NCBI GenBank assembly: GCA_963727465.1
Contig: CAVSGL010000014.1
Span: 1 to 61,014, forward strand
Source: VRUE01 sp963727465
GTDB lineage: Bacteria > Actinomycetota > Thermoleophilia > Solirubrobacterales > 70-9
Direction: 5' to 3'
DNA length: 61,014 nt
How positions within the stretch are numbered: the stretch's first letter is position 1; each line of letters opens with the position of its first letter. The notes under the pieces were generated by a model. That model was not told the origin of the DNA. It ran no database searches and saw nothing but the letters and a program-made list of their open reading frames with translations. Below are positions 44,859-54,100 of this stretch, one piece after another. The position numbers and the translations under genes are program-made.

Positions 44859-45566
44859 TCAGGCCTTCAAGACGTAGCCGGCGCCTCGCTTGGTGTGCAG
44901 GAGGCGCGACTCGTCGCCCTCCTCGAGCTTGCGGCGCAGGTTGGAGATGAAGACGTCGATCGTGTTCGTCGCCGCCATCGGGTCATAGCCCCAGACCTCG
45001 TCCAGCAGGCGCTCGCGCGAGACGACGAGGCGCTCGTTGTGCATCAGGTATTCGAGCAGCTCGAACTCGCGGTTGGTCAGCTCGATCTCGCGCTCGCCGC
45101 GCTTGACCTCGCGCGTGTCGGGATTGAGCGTCAGGTCGCCGACCTCCAGGGAAGCGGAACCGCGCGGGGGGCGGCGGCGCAGCAGCGCCCGGATGCGCGC
45201 GAGCAGCTCCTTGCGCTCGAACGGCTTGACCAGGTAGTCGTCGGCGCCGCTGTCGAGGCCGCTGACGCGGTCCTCGGTTTCGGTGCGCGCGGTCAGCATC
45301 AGGATCGGCACGTCGCTGTCGGCGCGCAGGCGACGGCAGACCTCGACCCCGTCCATCCGCGGCAGGCCGAGGTCGAGCACGACCAGGTCCGGCACGAAGC
45401 CGGCGGCGACGTCGAGCGCCTCGACCCCGTCGCCGCAGGTGCGCACCTCGTAGCCCTCGTTGCGCAGCGAGCGCCGCAGGACGTCGGCGATCTCCTCGTC
45501 GTCCTCGACGACGAGCACCCGCCCGCCGACCTGGTCCCCTCCGTTCGCGTTCGCAAGCATCGCCAC
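44859..45566 (-). CDS. OmpR-family response regulator
   Basis: The 235-aa protein has a receiver domain (VLVVEDDEEIADVL, phospho-Asp in VVLDLGLPRMDG, MLTARTE, KPFERKELLARI) and a winged-helix DNA-binding domain (LTNREFELLEYLMHNERLVVSRERLLDEVWGYDP, TIDVFISNLRRKLEEG). It is the partner of the downstream kinase. Start GTG 45566 or ATG 45560; the first ten residues are unconserved. A promoter lies just upstream at 45600-45628. Confidence 0.94.
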   Translation of the reverse strand: MAMLANANGGDQVGGRVLVVEDDEEIADVLRRSLRNEGYEVRTCGDGVEALDVAAGFVPDLVVLDLGLPRMDGVEVCRRLRADSDVPILMLTARTETEDRVSGLDSGADDYLVKPFERKELLARIRALLRRRPPRGSASLEVGDLTLNPDTREVKRGEREIELTNREFELLEYLMHNERLVVSRERLLDEVWGYDPMAATNTIDVFISNLRRKLEEGDESRLLHTKRGAGYVLKA

Positions 45567-45599
45567 GATGTTAGCCCGGCCCGCCCCGAAGCTCCGGGC

Positions 45600-45628
45600 C
45601 TTTTATCGCGAATTTAGGGGCGCGTCAA
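45600..45628 (-). promoter_or_regulatory. Promoter of the two-component operon (TTGACG-N17-TAAAAG)
   Basis: On the minus strand TTGACG (45628-45623) and TAAAAG (45605-45600) are 17 bp apart, about 35 bp before the response regulator start. A GC-rich inverted repeat GCCCGG...CCGGGC lies between promoter and start and may form a leader hairpin. Confidence 0.5.
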
Positions 45629-45633
45629 AGTCA

Positions 45634-46974
45634 CTACGGCCCCGCCCGCGCCAGCAACCCCGCCACCGCCAGCTCGCGGTCATAGCGCTCGCCCCGCCCC
45701 AGCGAGCGCAGCGCCCCCGGGAGGACCTCGGCCCGCGCGGCGCGATTGCGCTCCCGAAGCTCGGAGGCGCTGCCGCAGGCGGGGGAGGGGACCGCGGGCA
45801 CGACCCTTCCGTCGGGGCGGCGGAAGACGAGCGAGCCATCCGCCTTGCGCGCGAGCGCGAAGCCACCCTCGTGCACGAGCCGGTGGTGGCGCCCGCAGAG
45901 CAGGACGAGGTTGTCGAGCCTGGTCTTTCCACCGTGCGCCCAGTGGACGATGTGGTGGGCATCGACCCAGCTGCGGTTCTCACAGCCCGGGAACTGGCAA
46001 CGGCCCCCGTCGCGCTGCTGTAGCGCCCTGCGCGTCGCGGGCGGGAGGACTCTGCTCTTGCGCCCGACGTCGAGCTCTCCCTTCGGCCCGTGCAGGATCG
46101 GCAAGAGAGAGGCGTCGCAGGCCATACGCCGCGCCGACTCCGCGCAGATCGGCGGCCCGTCTTCGATCCCACAGCCCGCCCGCTCTCCCTCTGCGGCAAG
46201 CGCCTCGGCCTCCGCGTGCACGACCACCTGGTGGCGCTCCCCGGCGGGACGGGGCGAAGAGCCGCTGGCGAGCGAGCGCTCGGCGACCTCCATCAGGGCG
46301 TCGGCTTTGTTCACCTTCGTCGCCTGTGGCTCCGCGGAACCGCCTTGGGCGCACACCCGATCGGCGGTTTCGCGCTCACAGATCGCCTCCTTGCCCGCTT
46401 CCATCGCCTTCAGCAACAGAGCCCCGTCCTCGGGCGCCAGGCGGCCGCGGATGAGCAGGCTGCCGTCCTCATCCCATTCGCAGGCGAGGAAGCGATCGCG
46501 GTGGGCGGCCTCGGCGCTCTCGAGCGATACCGCCCGCCGGTAGCCGCGCACCAGCCGCTCCAGCTGGGCGGCGGTGGCCCAGCGCGCCATCTCCAGCAGC
46601 TCGGATTCGTTCTCCGGCGTGGTGATCCGCGTGATCGCCCGCACCTTTGAGTAGCTCAGCTCGCCGCGGCCAAAGCGCTCCCTGACCGCCCCCAGATCTC
46701 CCAGTGCCCTCGCCACCCGCACGTGCTCTCGCGCCGAGCGCGGGTCCAAAGCGCAGCGCCAGGCGATCCAGGCCCCGCAGGAGTGAAAGCCCCAGGCCTC
46801 GTGCGCGCCCCTGCGGTCGAACTCGGCGACCAGCTCCAGCCAGCGACAGGTGGCGGCGGCGATCTGCGCCGCCAGATCGCCGATCTCGCGCTCCAGCCAA
46901 TCGGTCGGCGCCTCGGCCAGCTCTTCGCGCCTTCCCTTTGTTGAGCGAACTGGGCTGCTTCCTCCCTCTCTAGG
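45634..46974 (-). CDS. DUF222/HNH endonuclease (13E12-repeat type), 5' end separated by a group II intron
   Basis: The frame holds a DUF222 domain (LEREIGDLAAQIAAATCRWLELVAEFDRR, YSKVRAITRI) and a C-terminal HNH nuclease (CQFPGCENRSWVDAHHIVHWAHGGKT, LLCGRHHRLVHEGG). Between the intron end and DUF222 there is no ATG, GTG or TTG in frame; the only near choices are CTG 46920 (AAGGGAAGG upstream) or a start supplied by the 5' exon. Joining ATG-TTC at 50935-50930 to CCT at 46974 gives an open frame of 448 residues whose ATG lies in the LexA box. Mycobacterial 13E12 genes are known to be LexA-controlled. Junction may be off by 1-2 bases. Confidence 0.8.
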   Translation of the reverse strand, partial: PREGGSSPVRSTKGRREELAEAPTDWLEREIGDLAAQIAAATCRWLELVAEFDRRGAHEAWGFHSCGAWIAWRCALDPRSAREHVRVARALGDLGAVRERFGRGELSYSKVRAITRITTPENESELLEMARWATAAQLERLVRGYRRAVSLESAEAAHRDRFLACEWDEDGSLLIRGRLAPEDGALLLKAMEAGKEAICERETADRVCAQGGSAEPQATKVNKADALMEVAERSLASGSSPRPAGERHQVVVHAEAEALAAEGERAGCGIEDGPPICAESARRMACDASLLPILHGPKGELDVGRKSRVLPPATRRALQQRDGGRCQFPGCENRSWVDAHHIVHWAHGGKTRLDNLVLLCGRHHRLVHEGGFALARKADGSLVFRRPDGRVVPAVPSPACGSASELRERNRAARAEVLPGALRSLGRGERYDRELAVAGLLARAGP

Positions 46975-47043
46975 GTCGATGGGAGGCGCCGATGAGCCGT
47001 GCGGCTCGGCCGACTGGCCCGCGACGCCTCCCACCGCCACATC

Positions 47044-47076
47044 GAACCGTGCGTGCGGTTCTCCCGCACACGGCTC
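47044..47076 (-). ncRNA. Domain V of group II intron A
   Basis: Minus-strand sequence begins GAGCCGTGTGCGGG, has the GAGA-type tetraloop region and ends CCGCACGCACGGTTC; this is the catalytic domain V hairpin with the AGC-type triad near its base and the two-base bulge on the 3' side. It starts 11 nt after the stop of the intron A reverse transcriptase. Confidence 0.9.
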
Positions 47077-47087
47077 TCCGACATCCT

Positions 47088-47626
47088 TCATCGCGAGGCA
47101 TTCGCACTCCCGTAGAGCACCGACCCGCTCAGCGTGTGAACGCCGAGGCGCTGAAACCACGCAGTGTTATACGTGGTAGCCCATCCGCGCCCGGATCGCT
47201 TGTGCTTGGCCGAGGCGAGAATCGCGAGGCGCTCGTGGACGTAGGAGTCGATCTGCGTGAACTTCCTGGCCGAGTTGCCAGCGCGGAAGTAGTTGCCCCA
47301 GCCCCGCAGAACGGGGTTGAGGCGATCCACGGTGGCGGACAGCGCGAGGCCGGTGAACCGGCGGTCGGTGAGCGCTCCGATCTTCGACCGGATCGCACTC
47401 ATCGCTCGCGCTGAGGGCCAGCGTTGCAGATACCACCTGCCGCGCCACTTCCAGGACTCCACCATTCGCAGATGGAAGCCGAGGAAGTCGAACCCCTCCT
47501 TACCCCTGGTCAGCTCGACGATCCTGGTCTTCTCCGGGCTCAGTGACAGCCCCAGATCGGCCAGCACCGCCGCAGCCCGTCGCCTGGCCTCCTCGGCCCG
47601 GTCGGCGGTCGGGCAGATGACTACGA
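47088..47626 (-). pseudogene. Reverse transcriptase/maturase of intron A, 3' part (after intron B)
   Basis: This segment encodes the part after the YADD box: VVICPTADRAEEARRRAAAVLADLGLSLSPEKTRIVELTRGKEGFDFLGFHLRM (RT 7 and thumb) and the maturase X domain RSKIGALTDRRFTGLALSATVDRLNPVLRGWGNYFRAGNS. It has no start of its own. Joined to 49575-50379 it gives an unbroken 447-aa protein (805 + 539 nt = 448 codons). Unspliced it is inactive, so it is marked as a split gene. Confidence 0.88.
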
Positions 47627-47666
47627 GGAGAGTCGCCGGGGGGATTCGCACCCCCCGGCGCTCGCA

Positions 47667-47700
47667 GAACCGGACTTGAACGTCTCCGCTCATCCGGCTC
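47667..47700 (-). ncRNA. Domain V of group II intron B
   Basis: Minus-strand sequence runs from GAGCCGGATGAGCG through a GAGA loop to CAAGTCCGGTTC, a 34-nt domain V. It differs from the intron A copy, so the two introns are different lineages. The stop codon of the intron B reverse transcriptase (47692-47690) lies within its 5' strand. Confidence 0.88.
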
Positions 47701-48958
47701 CCATCGCCCAGCCGTTCGGCCGCACTCCCAAGCGCCAGTGGGCGAACAACCCCGGGTCGCGTCTTGCGACGTCGGCCAGGAAGCTGCGTGCCCGCGCGCG
47801 GCGGCGGTAGAGCCGCTTGTACTTCCGAGCAGCCCACCTCTCGAGGATCTCGTTGAGGTGGCGGAAGGTCGGATTCAACATGGACTTGTAGAAGCGCCCG
47901 TAATAGTTGATCCAGCCCTGGATCACGGGGTTGAACATCCGCGCCAGGTCGGTGAGGGTCTTGTCGCTGCGCCGGTGCAGGCCCCAGCGGCGCATCTCGC
48001 GCCGCATCCGCTTGCCCGCCTCCTTGGAGACCGCCGGGGTGAAGTTCACGAAGTGCTTCCCGAACCTCGACTTCGACAGCCTCGGCCGAAACGTGTAGCC
48101 GAGGAAGTCAAACGACGTGTGCTCGTAAGAGCCGCGCCGGTCGGCGTCCTTGCAATACACGATGCGGGTCTTTTGCTCGTTGAGCTCAAGGCCGCATTCG
48201 GCCAGGCGCGAAACGATCGCTGCCCGCAACTCGCGGGTTTTGCGCTCGCTTCCGGCGTGGACGATCACGTCATCGCAATAGCGCTCGAAGCGAACGGCCG
48301 GGAACTTCCGCGCCATCCAGGTGTCGAACGCGTAGTGCAGGAACATGTTGGCCAGCAGCGGTGAGATCGCCGACCCCTGAGGGGTGCCGCGATCCCGCTC
48401 GACCAGGCTGCCGTCCTCGCGTTGCAGCGGCGCTTTCAGCCACCGCTCCACGTAGAGCAGGACCCAGCGCTGGTCGGTGTGGTGCGCGACCGCCTTGAGA
48501 ACGAGGTCCCACGGGACGCTGTCGAAAAACGACTTCAGGTCCAGGTCCAAAACCCAGTCCCGTCGCCAGCAGCGCTTCCGACAGACCCCCACCGCGTCCA
48601 GCGCCGAGCGGCCCGGCCGGTACCCGTAGGAGTCCGGGTGGAAGCGAGGCTCCACCTCGGGTTCCAGGTACCCGCACACCACCGTCTGGGCGATCCTGTC
48701 CGCGACGGTCGGCACCCCGAGAGTCCTCGGGCTGCCGTCTCGCTTCGGTATCTGCACCTCGCGCACCGGGGGCGGGAAGTAGCTTCCCGACGAGAGCCTG
48801 TTCCAGAGCTTGTAGAGGTTCCCTTCCAGGTCCCCCTCGAACTCGGAGATCGACTGCTCGTCAACCCCGGCGGCGCCCCTGTTGGCCTTGACCCTCAACC
48901 AGGCCTTCCAAACGGCCTGCTTGGAGATGTCAAACGACTTCGGCTTCGACTTGCTCAC
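47690..48958 (-). CDS. ltrA: Group II intron reverse transcriptase/maturase (intron B)
   Basis: The 422-aa protein is complete: RT 0-1 (KANRGAAGVDEQSISEFE), RT 2 (RTLGVPTVADRIAQ), RT 3 (LDLDLKSFFDSVPWDL), RT 4 (GTPQGSAISPLLANMFLH), RT 5 with catalytic RYCDDVIVH, then RT 6-7 and domain X (NPVIQGWINYYGRFY). It lacks a C-terminal HNH endonuclease domain. GTG start at 48958. The last four codons overlap domain V. It should splice intron B and drive its retrohoming. Confidence 0.95.
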   Translation of the reverse strand: MSKSKPKSFDISKQAVWKAWLRVKANRGAAGVDEQSISEFEGDLEGNLYKLWNRLSSGSYFPPPVREVQIPKRDGSPRTLGVPTVADRIAQTVVCGYLEPEVEPRFHPDSYGYRPGRSALDAVGVCRKRCWRRDWVLDLDLKSFFDSVPWDLVLKAVAHHTDQRWVLLYVERWLKAPLQREDGSLVERDRGTPQGSAISPLLANMFLHYAFDTWMARKFPAVRFERYCDDVIVHAGSERKTRELRAAIVSRLAECGLELNEQKTRIVYCKDADRRGSYEHTSFDFLGYTFRPRLSKSRFGKHFVNFTPAVSKEAGKRMRREMRRWGLHRRSDKTLTDLARMFNPVIQGWINYYGRFYKSMLNPTFRHLNEILERWAARKYKRLYRRRARARSFLADVARRDPGLFAHWRLGVRPNGWAMGAG

Positions 48959-49574
48959 CAGGCTCCTCCCGCGATTTGCGGTTGACCCGACAACAAGCCC
49001 GGACGACCCATCCCCTTCGCTCCGCCCGCGTTACCGGGCATCGCCGCTACTACGAGATGGTCCGCCCCTGTGCCCCGCGTCGGTACTCGACCCCTTGCAG
49101 TTCCTGCTGCTTGGGGCTCTCCCTTCCGCCGAGGACCGTGGGCCAATGCTGCGCCACTGGTCGCCAGCGGGTGCGGGGCGACAGGTTCCCACGTTCCACA
49201 CGAGAGCCCGGACCACGCTCGCGCCACCTTCATGCCGGACACCACCTGGCCAGTCGGCAGGCACCCGCCAGGCTCATCCCGGGGAAACGACTCGACCCCG
49301 GTTTTGATGTCGCCGATACGCTTACGACACTTCATCAGTGGTTTACTCGCGTTCGCCTTCGTGATCCACACCTGACGCACTCTCGGCGCGCCTTTTCCCA
49401 CGACGCTCACCACCACGGCTCTTGACCGCAGCAGCTCGGGGTGGTTTGCGGCCTCCTCCTGCAAGGCGGCCGCGGAGGTTCGCCGGCAAAGCCGCCCGAC
49501 TCCTCCATCTCTCGTGCAGCACCGCATCTGGTTGGTTCGTTCTACTTCGAGCCTCCTTTGCGTTCGTGGCGCAC
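48959..49574 (-). ncRNA. Domains I-III of intron B
   Basis: This 616-nt stretch upstream of the inner RT has no convincing protein-coding frame and opens with the group II 5' consensus GTGCG. It should hold domains I to III and the start of domain IV, including the EBS loops. I did not resolve the individual helices. Confidence 0.65.
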
Positions 49575-50379
49575 AGTCATCCGCGTAGCGGACCAGCTCC
49601 CCCGTCTGGCGGTTCCCTCCCTGCCACGCCTGATCGAGGCGGTGCAGGGCGATGTTCGCCAGCAGTGGGGAGATCGGCGATCCCTGCGGGGTGCCCGAGT
49701 CAGGCCCGAGGATCACCCCTCCCTCGAAGATCCCCGCCCGCAGCCAGCACCGCAGCAGCTTGACCATCTGCCGATCGCACACGCGTCGGCCGATCTCGGC
49801 CATCAGCGCGTCGTGATCGATTTCGTCAAAGCACGCCTCGATGTCGGCGTCGAGCACCCAGTTGCCGCCCCGGTTGGCCCGGACCCGAATGGCCTCGATG
49901 GCCATATGGGCCGAGCGCTTCGGGCGAAACCCGAAGCTGGACGCCGAGAAGTCCGCCTCAAAGACAGGTTCGAGGACGATCCTCGCGGCGGCCATTGCCA
50001 CCCGGTCGCGGACCGTGGGTATGCCGAGCGGCCGGGTCTTCCCCGGCTTACCCGGCTTGGGGATATGCACCCGCCGCAGCGCCTTGGGCCGGTAGGTCCC
50101 GGCCCGTAGCTCCGCCGCGAGCGCTTCGAGAAACACCTCCACCCCGGAGTCCTCGATGGCGTCGATATTGACGCCATCGACCCCGGGGGCGCCTTTGTTG
50201 GCGCGCACGTCGAGCCACGCCCGCCGCATCACGTCGCTGCGGGCGACCTTGTCGAACAGGGCGTGGAACCGACGCTCGGGATTCTGCTTGGCACTGCGAT
50301 AGAGCACGCGCTGGAGGGCTCGGACGCGGTCCGGGCCATCGGCCCGTCTGACGGAACTAGCCGCACTTGCGGCACTCAT
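49575..50379 (-). pseudogene. Reverse transcriptase/maturase of intron A, 5' part
   Basis: From ATG 50379 the frame encodes RT 0-5 of a group II RT: DVRANKGAPGVDGVNI, KTRPLGIPTVRDRVAMAAARIVLEPVFE, SFGFRPKRSAHMAIEAI, LDADIEACFDEIDHDAL, GTPQGSPISPLLANIALH, and LVRYADD at the very end, where intron B starts. Downstream in the unspliced frame the reading becomes unrelated intron sequence. See the 3' part at 47088-47626. The two halves are in frame only if intron B is removed exactly. Confidence 0.9.
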
Positions 50380-50928
50380 CAGCGCCCCTCCCTTCCACCG
50401 TCGTGCATGGATGAAGCAGGGGCCCTTCGCTTTGGCCGGGTTGTGTTGTCCCGCCCGTCATCGCTATTACGGCCCCCTCGGACTCCCTCTCGGCTGCCGA
50501 CCCCTTCACGGTGCTGCCGCTTATAGGCCGGCGCTGCTCCCGTCCCCCACAGGGACGGGGCCGAGGAGGGTCTCCCCAGTTCCCAGGACAACCTTCTGGC
50601 CGTTCCACGCCCCATACGCCGAGAGGTTCTTCCGCACCCGCTCCAGGCTCCCAGGTGCGTTCCGTGGCCTTCACCCTGTTCGTGCGGGCTCGGCTCCTCC
50701 TTGGCCGCCACAGGCGGTGAACATTGACGACGCCGCAGACTTCGCTTCATGCTGCGGACCGGCCAGACGATCCACCCCGCTTCGCACCCCGCCTCTCGGC
50801 GACGCACGGGGGCTTTCCTTCCAGGGACCCTGGCATCTCCCCGGACCGGACTTGCACCGGCTGGTTGCCCTGAGCTTGTCGATCGGTTTTGCATTGACTA
50901 TCTCCGCACCCGATCTGCTGGGCGCGCA
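50380..50928 (-). ncRNA. Domains I-III of intron A
   Basis: About 550 nt between the GTGCG 5' end and the RT start. No coding frame looks real in it, and it contains several GC-rich inverted segments as expected for domain I. Helices were not individually assigned. Confidence 0.6.
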
Positions 50929-50942
50929 CGAACATATGTTCG
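50929..50942. promoter_or_regulatory. LexA (SOS) box
   Basis: CGAACATATGTTCG is a perfect 14-bp palindrome and fits the Gram-positive/actinobacterial LexA consensus CGAAC-N4-GTTCG. It overlaps the probable leaderless start of the HNH gene on the minus strand; dnaE on the plus strand starts about 250 bp away. The intron A 5' end coincides with its outer base pair. Confidence 0.85.
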
Positions 50943-50948
50943 ATAGTA
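50943..50948 (-). promoter_or_regulatory. Probable -10 (TACTAT) of the HNH gene, abutting the LexA box
   Basis: On the minus strand TACTAT is followed seven bases later by ATG inside the LexA box, the spacing expected for a leaderless transcript that LexA would block. No clear -35 is seen. Confidence 0.5.
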
Positions 50949-51194
50949 GATCCGCCCGCGGACGGAAAGCTGCGGAAACCCGCAAATTGCGGAAGTCCCA
51001 AGGCGGTTCCGCGGGGCCGGTCAGAGCCGCTTGGCAAGGAATGCGTGCTCGAAGCCGTTGTCGGTGCTGCGGCGCTCCTCGTCCGTAGCGAGGCGCCTCG
51101 CCCTGTCGGTCGAGGTCCGTGCGCGTTTAGCGCGCAAGGCGCGTCTTTCGTGGCAGTTGCCATCTGCCCCGCTTGCCATCATCGACCGCGGTCC

Positions 51195-54100
51195 ATGAGC
51201 TCCCCCGCGGCAGTCCACCTCCACGCCCACAGCGAGTACTCGCTGCTCGACGGCGCCTGCAAGATCGAGGCGATGGCGGCGCGGGCGGCGGAGATGGGGC
51301 AGCCCGCCCTCGGCCTCACCGACCACGGCGTGATGAACGGCGCGGTCGATCTCTACAAGGCCTGCAAGAAGAACGGGATCAAGCCGATCGCCGGCCTCGA
51401 GGCCTACCTCGTCGACGATGTCGAAGCGGTCAAGGAGAAGCCCAAGTACGAGCGCAACCACATCACCCTGCTGGCGGCGAGCGACGCCGGCTTCGCCAAC
51501 CTGGTCAAGCTCACCTCTGCCGGCTTCCTCAAGGGCTTCTCGCGCGGCAAGGCGAACGTCGACATGGAGCTGCTCGCGGCCCACGCAGAGGGGGTCATCG
51601 TGCTCACCGGTTGCCTCCAGTCGCGCTTCTGCCGCCGTCTGATCGAAGAGCGCGAGGGCGACGCCCGCGCCCATCTCGATGACCTGATCCAGGCCTTTGG
51701 GCCGGAGCAGGTCTACTTCGAGGTGCAGAAAAACGGCATCGAGGAGCAGGAGAAGGCCAACCGGGGGATCGTCCGCTTCGCCCGCGAGCTCAACCGGCCC
51801 CTCGTCGGCACCGCCGACGTGCACTACCTGCGGCGCGAGGACTTCGACAACCATGCGGCGCTGCTCTGCGTGCAGACCAAGTCGACGCTCGAGGCGCCGA
51901 AGATGAGCTTCGACACCAACGAGTTCTACCTGAAGAGCAACGAGGAGATGGCGTCCTCGTTCGCCGAGTGGCCGGAGGCGATTCCGACCACGCTCAAGAT
52001 CGCCGAGCGCTGCGAGCTCGAGATCGAGCTCGGCAAGCTGCTGCTGCCGCGCTACCCGACCGAGGACGGCGAGGAGCCGGAGGCGATGCTGCGGCGGATC
52101 GCCGGCGAGGGCCTGCGTGCCCGCTACGGCGACCCGCCGCCCGCCGAGGCGGTCGAGCGGATGGAGTTCGAGCTCGGCGTGATCGAGGAGATGGGCTTCT
52201 CCTCCTACTTCCTGATCGTCTGGGACTTCGTCCGCTACGCCAAGGAGAACGGCGTCGCCGTCGGCCCCGGCCGCGGCTCTGCCGCCGGCTCGATCGTCTC
52301 CTACGCGCTGCGGATCACCGATCTCGACCCGCTGGAGAACGACCTGCTGTTCGAGCGCTTCCTCAACCCGGGGCGCAAATCGATGCCCGACATCGACATC
52401 GACTTCTCGGTGCGCGGCCGCGAGCGGATGATCCGCTACGTCGCCGACAAGTACGGCCGCGAGTCGGTCGCGCAGATCATCACCTTCGGCAAGATGGCGC
52501 CGCGCGCGGCGACCCGCGACGCCGCCCGCGTGCTCGGGTTCGACTACGGCGCCGGCGACCGGCTGGCGAAGCAGATCCCGGAGCCGATCATGGGCCGCAG
52601 CCCGTCCTTCGCGGAATGCCTGAAACCGGGGCAGGAGCTGAAGAAGACCTATGACGCCGAGCCCGACGCGAAGCGGATCGTCAACGTCGCCCAGGGGCTC
52701 GAGGGGATCATCCGCAACAACTCGATCCACGCCGCCGCGGTGGTGATCGCCGACCGGCCGCTGCACGAGGTCGTGCCGCTTCAGCTCGCCGAGGACCGCA
52801 ACACCGCCGAGAAGGGCGAGAAGCAGTACAAGATCGTCACCCAGTACTCGATGGGGCCGATCGAGGAGATCGGGCTGCTCAAGATGGACTTCCTCGGCCT
52901 GCGCAACCTCGACGTGATCGAGGACGCGATCGAGATCATCGAGCGCTCGCGCGGCGAGCGGATCGATATGGAGCAGATCCCGATCGACGACGCGAAGACC
53001 TACGCGATGCTGGCCGGGGGCGACTCGACCGGCGTCTTCCAGTTCGAGTCCGAGGGGATGCGCGACGCGCTGCGCAAGGTCGGCCCGACGGAGTTCGCCG
53101 ACATCGTCGCCCTCGGCGCCCTCTACCGCCCCGGCGCGATGGCCTACATCCCCGCCTACGCGAAGGGCAAGAAGGACCCCTCGAGCGTGCGCTACCCGGA
53201 CCAGCGCCTGCGCCCGATCACCGAAGAGACGCACGGTTGCGTCATCTACCAGGAGCAGCTGATGGCGATCGCGCGTGAGATGGCCGGCTTCTCGGGCGCC
53301 GAGGCGGACGATCTGCGCAAGGCGGTCGGCAAGAAGAAGCGCGATCTGATGGCGACGATGAAGGACAAATTCATCCAGGGCCTGAAGGAATCCGGCACGG
53401 CGCCCAACGTCGCCCAGGACCTCTGGAAGCTGAACGAAGCCGCCGCCGACTACTCGTTCAACAAGTCGCACGCCGCCTGCTACGGGCTGATCTCCTACCG
53501 CACCGCCTACCTCAAGGCCAACTACCCGGCCGAGTACATGGCGGCGGTGATCTCCTCGGTGATGAACACCAAAGACAAGGTGCCCTTCTTCGTCAACCGC
53601 TGCGCCGAGATGGGGATCGACGTGCTGCCGCCCGACGTCAACTCCTCCGACCACGATTTCGTCGTCTACGAGAAGGCGATCCGGTTCGGTCTCGACGCGG
53701 TCAAGAACGTCGGCCACAACGCGGTCGAGGCGATCCTGCGCGCCCGCGAGGAGCGGCCGATCGAGTCGATCTGGGACTTCTGCGAGCGGGTCGACGCGCG
53801 CGCGGTCAACAAGCGGGCGATCGAATGCCTGATCAAGTGCGGCGCGCTCGATTCGACCGGGGCGACGCGCAAGGGGATGCTCGAGCTGCTGCCCGCGGCC
53901 CAGTCGGCCGGGCAGAAAGCGCAGGAGGACGCGCAGCTCGGCCAGGGCTCGATCTTCGACTTCGGCGACGGCGCGGCTGCGGGTGGGGAGGGGGCCGGCA
54001 GCTCGCACCACCGGCCGCCGATCTCCGCCGCCGAGTTCGAGCGCCGCGAGCTCCTGGCGATCGAGAAGGAGACGCTCGGCACCTACCTCTCCTCGCACCC

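Larger units (their letters stand above)
47627..49574 (-). mobile_element. Inner group II intron (intron B), nested in the RT gene of intron A
   Basis: The 1948-nt element starts GTGCGCC at 49574, carries ~615 nt of domains I-III, an intact RT gene, domain V at 47700-47667 and a domain VI stem CGCCGGGGGG/CCCCCCGGCG with a bulged A closed by GAG/CTC. Precise removal joins GATGACT to TCGTAGTC and restores Tyr-Ala-Asp-Asp-Phe-Val-Val in the outer RT. The branch A is then six bases from the 3' junction. Confidence 0.88.
46974..50929 (-). mobile_element. Outer group II intron (intron A), interrupted by intron B
   Basis: On the minus strand the element starts GTGCGCGCC (50929), has ~550 nt of structural RNA, a reverse transcriptase gene in two pieces, domain V at 47076-47044, and a domain VI stem GGGAGGCG/CGCCTCCC with a candidate branch A at 46980 and a 3' end near ...GAC (46975). 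Without intron B it is about 2.0 kb. It lies sense to the HNH gene, immediately at the edge of the LexA box. Confidence 0.88.

Noticed and set aside
49575..50379. The truncated first reverse transcriptase as a retron or DGR reverse transcriptase.
   Set aside because: Its motifs and its continuation at 47088-47626 are those of a group II maturase, and domain V is present.
47088..50379. A frameshift or sequencing error as the cause of the split reverse transcriptase.
   Set aside because: The break contains a complete second intron with its own RT and domain V, and precise removal restores the frame.
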